A stretch of 64,000 nt of DNA from Pomphorhynchus laevis (lineage: Eukaryota > Acanthocephala > Palaeacanthocephala > Echinorhynchida > Pomphorhynchidae). Positions within the stretch are counted from its first letter, which is position 1. Every line of letters starts with the position of its first letter. Below, one piece after another: positions 58,701-64,000 of the stretch. The DNA lies in the NCBI GenBank assembly GCA_012934845.2, contig WNNJ02003537.1, positions 141,641 to 205,640 on the forward strand, in the 5' to 3' direction. The translations under genes and the position numbers were made by a program. The notes under the pieces are model-generated. The model had not been told where the DNA came from and ran no database searches. It worked only from the letters and a program-made list of their open reading frames with translations.

Positions 58701-59709
58701 TCAACAGGTAATACCGCCACAGCGACTGTACTGGTATGCATGCGACCTGACTTTTCAGTGCTTGGTACACGTTGAACTCTGTGCACTCCTGATTCCAAAT
58801 ACATCCACGTCAGACATTCATCACCTCTAATTCGAAGGCATGAATGTCTACAACCGCCTAACAAAGTCAATTGATTAATCAAATAATTAATCGATGTTAC
58901 AAACAATTAATTTTTTGTATAAATAATTTTTATTGTTACAGCAAATGTTATATAAATATAATATATAAAAATATATATTTTTATATTTTTTGTAATATAT
59001 AAAAATAATTAATTGTGTAATCGTTGAGCACGAATAAAGATAAATCGTACAGATAAGCATCTAAGCTGCAATTTTGTTGGATGTGTATGGCTTTTTAAAA
59101 ATTGTATTCACAAACATTTAGAAGAAGCTGCAAATAATCGTTGCGAATTTTTCGAGTTTTAATTTAAAATTATTTGTAATTTAAACAAAAAATATAATTT
59201 TAATTTTATATTAATTAAACATTTTATATTAAATAACAAGAATAATTTTATATTAACAAATTTATTTAACATTTTATATTAAATAACAAATAATGTCAAT
59301 AATAGAATAATTTTATATTCATAAATTTATGTAAAATTTTATATTAAATAACATAATTATTTTATATTAACAAATTTATTTAACATTTTATGTTAAATAA
59401 CAAATAATGCCAAATATTAAATATAATAAAATATAATATAATTTTATAAAGGAGTTGAATTAAAATGTATTTTATATTAACAAAAAAGACAATAAAGAAA
59501 ATTTACGTTAATTTACCCAAATCAGTGCGATCTTCATCGATAACATTAATTGTCCATTTATGTTTATTCGCCAAATTACAGTAAATGTCAATTAAAGTGT
59601 TGACAAAGAGCATCGATTCTTGACCTCCTACACCGGCTTTAATTTCGACATTTGCTTGATTAAAAGTTATTTCGCCAACAGAAGAAAATAAAGCCATGCG
59701 CATCAATTG
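52545..59709 (-). CDS. MTRF1L: Mitochondrial peptide chain release factor 1-like, C-terminal two thirds
   Basis: Exons in transcript order: 59709-59517, 58857-58697, 56105-55985, 55924-55849, 52797-52545; phases join perfectly (804 bases, 267 residues plus stop). Class-1 release factors read stop codons and hydrolyse peptidyl-tRNA on the mitoribosome. Seen: [35 protein letters not shown] with a PxT-type tripeptide (PST) as in RF1 of E. coli, the catalytic GGQ in [16 protein letters not shown], and the C-terminal [17 protein letters not shown]. The PxT makes an RF1/MTRF1L type (UAA/UAG reader) more likely than RF2. The N-terminal domain, about 100 residues in relatives, is not found upstream on this strand and must lie in unseen exons. 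The intron after exon 58857-58697 starts with GC, not GT. The last exon is flanked by identical inverted repeats. Confidence 0.92.
52855..53010. repeat. TA-rich simple tract
   Basis: Runs of ATATAATATATTATAT-type sequence in the last MTRF1L intron. Confidence 0.65.
53040..53400 (+). mobile_element. Probable RTE-type LINE/SINE 3' end fragment
   Basis: GTTGATGTCAGGAAAGGCAT followed by CCTACTGTAAACATACCACT resembles the GACGTAAGGAAGGGCATCCAGCCGTA block common at the 3' end of invertebrate RTE-like LINEs. The right part has GATGATGCTAGTAGTCAGTC, like the PLE tail. Assignment rests on remembered similarity. Confidence 0.4.
53872..55075 (+). mobile_element. PLE 3' half with GIY-YIG-type endonuclease; right arm of 1,204-bp inverted repeat
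   Basis: Mirror image of 50757-51960 with no net indel; a 65-codon frame at 54322-54519 is identical to that at 51510-51313. Lies inside the last MTRF1L intron in antisense to the gene. Confidence 0.88.
55076..55848. other. MTRF1L: Intron remainder with second PLE tail
   Basis: 55365-55470 repeats the tail motif AAAATAATTTAAAAATTAGT with CACTCTCTCCGCTAAT, related to 54478-54545 and 60110-60200. 55735-55800 has GATATGATATGATATAATAT simple sequence. Confidence 0.5.
55849..55924 (-). CDS. MTRF1L: Release factor exon: short exon after GGQ
   Basis: Encodes [19 protein letters not shown] and RALQI, matching the GI.V.CQ..RSQ..NK..A helix of release factors. Bordered by GATTTCAG and GTTTGT. Confidence 0.88.
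55985..56105 (-). CDS. MTRF1L: Release factor exon: GGQ catalytic motif
   Basis: Encodes [16 protein letters not shown] and [17 protein letters not shown]. The Gln of GGQ positions water for peptidyl-tRNA hydrolysis. Acceptor ATTGTTAG, donor GTTAGT. Confidence 0.94.
56385..56585 (+). repeat. Two-unit tandem repeat, about 100 bp
   Basis: Units starting at about 56388 and 56486 share ATTTCAGTATGACCCCT, TTGTAGTTATCTTCGAAAAT and ATTTTAACGAAATGATGCAT. A diverged relative (TATGACTCCGGTACTTTGTGG) lies at 56874. In an MTRF1L intron. Confidence 0.8.
57144..57297 (-). repeat. Hammerhead-like element copy with short terminal inverted repeats
   Basis: ATTTTAAAATGATACCA at 57144-57160 is mirrored at 57281-57297, bracketing a - strand copy of the 57482-57577 sequence whose first core box is degraded. 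Confidence 0.65.
57482..57577 (+). ncRNA. Hammerhead-ribozyme-like core, second copy
   Basis: CTGACGA (57508-57514; fits CUGANGA), GTCA/TGAC stem II around a 6-base loop, then GAAAC (57529-57533) and GGCATCTAGCAGTG. Inverted partner at 57187-57282 (coordinates sum to 114764). Stems I and III are not resolved. In an MTRF1L intron, antisense to the gene. Confidence 0.45.
57578..58696. other. MTRF1L: MTRF1L intron remainder
   Basis: AT-rich. AACATCTCCAAGAAATT at about 57825 matches 56627. A direct repeat of ATATTTACATCAA lies at 57132 and 57577. No coding is seen. Confidence 0.45.
58697..58857 (-). CDS. MTRF1L: Release factor exon: decoding segment
   Basis: Encodes [14 protein letters not shown], then [18 protein letters not shown] and [11 protein letters not shown]. 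Holds the PST tripeptide of the stop-codon reading domain. Its donor is CAG/GCAAGT. Confidence 0.92.
59517..59709 (-). CDS. MTRF1L: Release factor exon: AGVGGQE segment
   Basis: Encodes [20 protein letters not shown] followed by [17 protein letters not shown] and ends in phase 1 at GTAAAT. Acceptor TTTGTTTAG; the exon opens in phase 0 with QLMRM, so an upstream coding exon is expected. Confidence 0.88.
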
Positions 59710-60689
59710 CTAAACAAATTTATATTTAGCTTTGGTTCTGTAGCAAACACCAGAAAAGTTTGTAGTTTTTTCTAAACAAACTACATTACCGGGATTTATT
59801 TTTAAATTGTATTTAAAAATAAAATATAAAATCGTTAAAATCGCATTAAAGGAAATAAGATGTGGGTAATAGCTTGTAATTCATTCAGTATTATATAATT
59901 ATACTGTAATTAAAATATTTAAATTCATTATTTATGAAATCTGAATTAATTAACTGCTACGATCGTTAATTTAGTCATAGAATTGATCGACTTTCAAATT
60001 CATTAAAAACTTTACAAATATATTAAAATATTTAAAATTAGGAGAGAGCGAAACATTACATACGAACATTACATTATCATCATTCCTGATTATAGCAGAC
60101 GCTATCGAAAATTTTACTTTGAATAAATAATATTTATTCACTCTCTCCTATTTGTAAACATTCTTAAATGAGTGAACAATCAATTAATAATATGGATTAA
60201 TTATTAGTTATATTATACAAAATTATATTTATTATTAATGATAAAATAAAAATACAAAAATGATAAAAATTAAACAATTTATAATTATTGCTTTTTATTA
60301 TTGAGTCATTTAAATTTTATTCAGCAATATTTATAAATAGTATAAAATACGTTGGATCAATTAGCGGATCTGATGGACGTGCTAATTTCATAAAATACAA
60401 ATAAAAATAAACTCAAAAATTAAATTAAATTTTCCAACAAATAAACAATTTTTTATTTGAAATCAAATTTACGTTATTTAATAGTTTGAACCAGTCCAAA
60501 GTATTTGGCAGAGCTGTTAAGTCGGGTAGATGAATAGAGGCCGAAACCTGATAACATAGCAGTTCATCATGATGACTTCTAATCCTTATTCAGATACATC
60601 CTTTATTATTTATTAGTCAATACATAAAAAAATGATTTTTATTTTAAATTTCTATTTAAAATTTTTATTTGATATAATTGAGTTTAATG
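59710..60689. other. Upstream flank of MTRF1L with PLE tails
   Basis: 60085-60200 and 60340-60600 are PLE 3' tail sequence (CACTCTCTCC; ATACGTTGGATCAATTAGCG-like; CATAGCAGTTCATCATGAT). No N-terminal release-factor exon is recognised. Confidence 0.5.
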
Positions 60690-61275
60690 GATTTAAAAAA
60701 AATTATTTTTACGTGGCAAATGCGTGCCAGCACACGCTTACATGATCACAACAACAAAAAACAAAAATCTGAATCATGTACCGAGGAGGTGGATACAGAG
60801 GTGGTATTTGAATGTAATAATGGAGAGAGCGCGGCAGACGTCGAGTGGGAGCTGATTCCAGGCAAGTGGGGCGACGACGAGGAAGGATCGGTGACCTTAG
60901 TTGTTAGAGTAATTGGGAACGTGGACTAAGAGAGAATTACGGAAACGCAGTGATAGAGAGTTGGGACAAGTGTAGTCTCAGAAAGGGAGTCGACAGGGAT
61001 GAGACGAAAAGTTACGAGAAGGCAGAAGAGTATGCGGATGTGGACGGTGGGCTAGGAAAGTTGGGCAATGTAAGTGGATATGTGGTCAAAGCGACTGAGA
61101 CGTAGGAGCACTTGAGCGGCGTATTTAATGATCCGTTGTAGGGGTAGGATAATGGATTTTGGAGAATTGGCGAAAAAGCTGAGTCAGTAATCGATTTTAG
61201 AAAAAAACCCGATGAAATAAGAGACATACAGGAACGAAAGTCGAAAAGTGGGCGAATACGGCGGATGATACGGTG
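60690..61275 (-). mobile_element. CR1-like LINE 3' end, copy 3
   Basis: On the - strand encodes FSPILQNPLSYPYNGSLN and KCSYVSVALTTY, homologous to 16555-16700. The outer end GTGGCAAATGCGTGCCAGCA matches copy 2 at 28648. The + strand open frame over it (60678-60929) is only a shadow. Confidence 0.72.
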
Positions 61276-61384
61276 ATTTGTACATAAACTCAGATAGCTG
61301 ATCTAGTAAATAATATGATGTCATAATTCCAGTTCATAGTCAATTCGTTAAATTTTAATTTGATATATATTATAATCTTTGTCA

Positions 61385-62012
61385 TAATATGTAAAATATT
61401 GGCTTTTTTCAAAATCATTTAAATAATTTTATAGATGCATATTTTAAACTAGGTTGCTGTAAAAAATAACATCAAACAGATAAAAGTAAAATATATAAAT
61501 CAACGTAGAATCAGATACTACATAGTTTTATTAGAGGAAATACATGATTAGAATGTATTTGGCCCCGCTACTATGTTGGGTATAGGAGTTAGGTGCCGAA
61601 ATCTGATAGCATAGCAGTTCCTCCTGATAACATCTAATTCTTATTCTGATGCCAAATTAAAATTTATTTTTAATATTATTGTGTTGATTTATATATATTA
61701 CTATTTTCTGCTTGATGTTATTTTTATTGTAACATATTCAAAATATGTATCTATTAAAGGATTTAAATGATTTTGAAGAAAACCAATATAATTACATATT
61801 ATGTCAATTCTTTAAATTTCATTATTTAATGTATTATATTTTATATTATACGGTATGCATGAATGCTCATGCAAACATATGTTTCTTGTAAATTTAAAAA
61901 TGTCATCTTTACGATATAAATTAATAGCAGTTTTAATTGATGTAGATGCATATATTATATGACATGTATTATATGGTATGCATGAATGCTCATGCAAAAA
62001 TATGTTTCCTGT
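61385..62012. mobile_element. PLE scraps in both orientations
   Basis: 61385-61510 reads forward ([21 protein letters not shown]), 61540-61660 is tail sequence with GCATAGCAGTTCCTCCTGAT, and 61670-62012 reads in reverse, repeating [12 protein letters not shown] and HEHSCIPYN twice. Confidence 0.65.
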
Positions 62013-62070
62013 ATAAGTTGAATCTGAAGGAGACACGCTGGTGTACGTATTCCATATTAAATCCAAAAGC

Positions 62071-62335
62071 CTTTCCCAGCAAAAAGAAATTAAAAATTTC
62101 TTTAATATTTCGATCCCTAGCCGGGAACATTTTCAAGAAGAATTATCTGAAACAACAACAGGCCTGGATCTAATATTTTTATTAGATCCAGATGCTCTAA
62201 TAAAAGCTCTAATTTGAATGCTGTGGCAATAAAAATATTAAATTTTGACATGATTATCAATCTATTTAATTGAAAATGTTCCCGGCTAGGGATCAAAATA
62301 TTGAAGAAATGTTTAATTCCTTTTTGCTGGGAAAG
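62071..62335. repeat. Foldback element with 66-bp arms inserted in PLE sequence
   Basis: Arms 62071-62136 and 62270-62335 are colinear reverse complements (shared CCCTAGCCGGGAACATTTTC). PLE sequence ATATGTTTCYTGTA occurs on both sides (62003 and 62350), as expected if the element landed in a PLE. Confidence 0.82.
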
Positions 62336-62344
62336 TCTCTTCGA

Positions 62345-63170
62345 ATTAATATGTTTCTTGTAAATTTAAATATGCCATCTTTATTATATAAATTAAAAGT
62401 AGTTTTAATTGATGTTAATTTAATGCTCATATCTAGGTATGCACCTTCTTTATCATTAATATTGGTTTTGTTAAGAATGAGGCTATCTGAATAAATTTGT
62501 TCGTTTATTGTATAATTTTTTTTAGTTAAATACACATATTTCATCAATGTATCGAAACATATATTTCATATCTTTATATAATTTAGATTTATTTTTTGAA
62601 TAGTTATGAACAAATTCACATTCTTTAAAGTTTATAGATAAGTCAGCTATAATTGGGCTACTATTACCTCCTATTGGAACACCTTTTACTTATCTAAATA
62701 TAGATGTCCCTACCTTTTAATAATTTTGATTTATTAAAATATCTAAGGATTCTAGTAATTCAATTTTATCCATATATTTATATTTACTTGATGGTTTAAT
62801 TTTTGTAAGATATGCGCTATAGTTATTATAACATATATATCCGAATATAAGATTAATCAATTTTACTAACGCTTCTTTAATATCTTCTAAATATAGATTT
62901 GTATAAAGCATACTAAAATCGTATGGACTTATATTCTGAAAATTTATTCCTTTTGTCTATTCTAAAAAATATTTTGTGGAATTAATACTGAAACAGTGTT
63001 TTATACCTGTATTAATTTCGATTACCTTGTAATTTTTTTTAAAGTGTGCTTTAATTACTTTAAGTATTTTATTCATATAGACAGAAAGTGGTTTTAATGT
63101 ACATTTAAAAGCACTACATATGAACCTCGGTTTTATTGGATTTTTATTGAATTTTGGATTCCATCAAATT
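62345..63170 (-). mobile_element. Penelope-like element copy
   Basis: The - strand encodes, in decayed frames, ESLDILINQNY, YICYNNYSAYLTKIKPSSKY, NINDKEGAYLDMSIKLTSIK and GIFKFTRNI, with the 63100-63170 end matching the [14 protein letters not shown] region of 40190. Sister of 38990-40333. Confidence 0.75.
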
Positions 63171-64000
63171 CAAATAGAACATCAAATTTATATAGAACAT
63201 TAAATTCAAATAGTTTTTAAAGTGCAATGTGGTTTTCCCCTTTTTTGCTCTAATCATTAAATATACATATGCATAATGTTGCTATCATCACGTAGTATCA
63301 AATATGCTGCTTGAAAATATCTGAACTTGACAAAGTTAAAATTCAAATTGCGATTTTTGAAACGAAAACATAAATTGAAATCTCAAAATCGATCCGAAAA
63401 TCACAAATTATGGAAGGTTTCCAAAGCAGTCGATATCACTAGATTTTAAAAGACATTTCTCTGAAACTAAACTCTTTATTTTAGACATAAGCAAAATGAC
63501 AGAATCTGCTATCAAAATACTATATTAAAATAATTTTTAATTGATTAAAATAAATTTAATTAAATAAAATTGATTAAAAAATAATAAAATTAAATCAATT
63601 AATAAATAAAATAATTTAAATAAAATTAATTTTTAAATTAAAATAACATTTTACATTTAAAGCTTTGCAAAGTAAATGGAATTATTTGCTTGCTAAAAAA
63701 TTGATTTTGATAAATACTATCCTTGAATATAATGTCAATTTGTGTTCAATAACAGTGTCTGAATGAATATACTTTGTCTTTAATGTATAAACGCACTTTG
63801 TATACACAATGTCTTTAAGAATACAATAATACAATATACTATATTTTTTAAATGACTCATAGTGTCATACTTGCAGCGCAATGTTTTTGTTTTTGACACC
63901 ACACTGGGTGTTTTTTAGCATATTGTGAGTGCTAGCTTCTCTGAACAAATTTACAAATTTATATAGTTAATATTTTATATTAAATTAATAATTAATATAA
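63171..64000. other. Right end of window
   Basis: AT-rich sequence with no confident feature. Confidence 0.4.

Noticed and set aside
60678-60929. 83-codon acidic plus-strand ORF
   Set aside because: Antisense to the CR1-like LINE 3' end; the related copy at 28640 lacks this frame.
63871-63940. Minus-strand 70-base segment between TTTGTTCAG and GTATGA as a possible first release-factor exon
   Set aside because: Splice sites and end phase fit, but the encoded EASTHNMLKNTQCGVKNK has no likeness to a release-factor N-terminal domain.

Overview
The window is strongly AT-rich eukaryotic DNA with spliced genes (GT-AG introns, one GC-AG intron) and a dense load of dead and dying transposable elements. 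An innexin sequence points to an invertebrate animal, most likely a protostome; the sequence alone does not let me name the phylum. There are no convincing tRNA or rRNA genes, CRISPR arrays or bacterial operons.

Three conserved host genes can be reconstructed exon by exon with continuous reading phase. (1) A PARP2-type poly(ADP-ribose) polymerase on the + strand, about 16-12591, entering the window in its WGR domain and ending with the complete catalytic domain. (2) EIF3I, the WD40 subunit I of translation initiation factor 3, on the - strand, 44559-34345, complete except for an upstream exon carrying the start codon. (3) A mitochondrial class-1 release factor (MTRF1L-type) on the - strand, 59709-52545, complete from the middle of the protein to the stop, with the GGQ motif. 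Between EIF3I and the release factor lies an innexin copy (46454-47359, +) with an in-frame TGA where a Trp is expected and a cut-off fourth membrane segment; it looks like a pseudogene. A 214-codon intact ORF of unknown function (27639-28283, +) and one orphan candidate exon (32868-33010, +) complete the host-like coding content.

The rest is mobile-element sediment. Penelope-like elements (PLEs; reverse transcriptase with a YIDD motif plus a GIY-YIG-type endonuclease) occur as many fragments on both strands, mainly at 1.2-2.6, 14.3-15.4, 17, 29.8-32.3, 33.8, 39-42.4, 49-55 and 60-63 kb. LINEs of at least three kinds are present: an RTE-like copy inside a PARP2 intron (6.1-8 kb), CR1-like pieces (15.4-17, 20.2-21.7, 28.6-29.3, 60.7-61.3 kb) and an I/Jockey-like copy with a zinc-knuckle ORF1 and an APE endonuclease (17.4-20 kb). 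Two hAT transposons are present, one (24.4-26.6 kb) with a clear 8-bp target duplication and a nearly complete transposase.

The most unusual feature is the number of large inverted repeats. One pair of exactly 1,204-bp PLE arms (50757-51960 and 53872-55075) encloses the last exon of the release-factor gene. One pair of 456-bp arms (45605-46060 and 48546-49001) encloses the innexin copy. Smaller foldback elements lie at 9.96-10.4, 11.9-12.1, 22.9-23.1, 31.4-31.6, 44.8-45.3, 57.2-57.6 and 62.07-62.34 kb. Two loci (49.4 and 57.5 kb) carry hammerhead-ribozyme-like core boxes, consistent with known PLE biology but not proven here. Intron lengths are sharply bimodal: either 46-60 bases or, with one exception of 165 and one of 659, more than 1 kb and filled with repeats.
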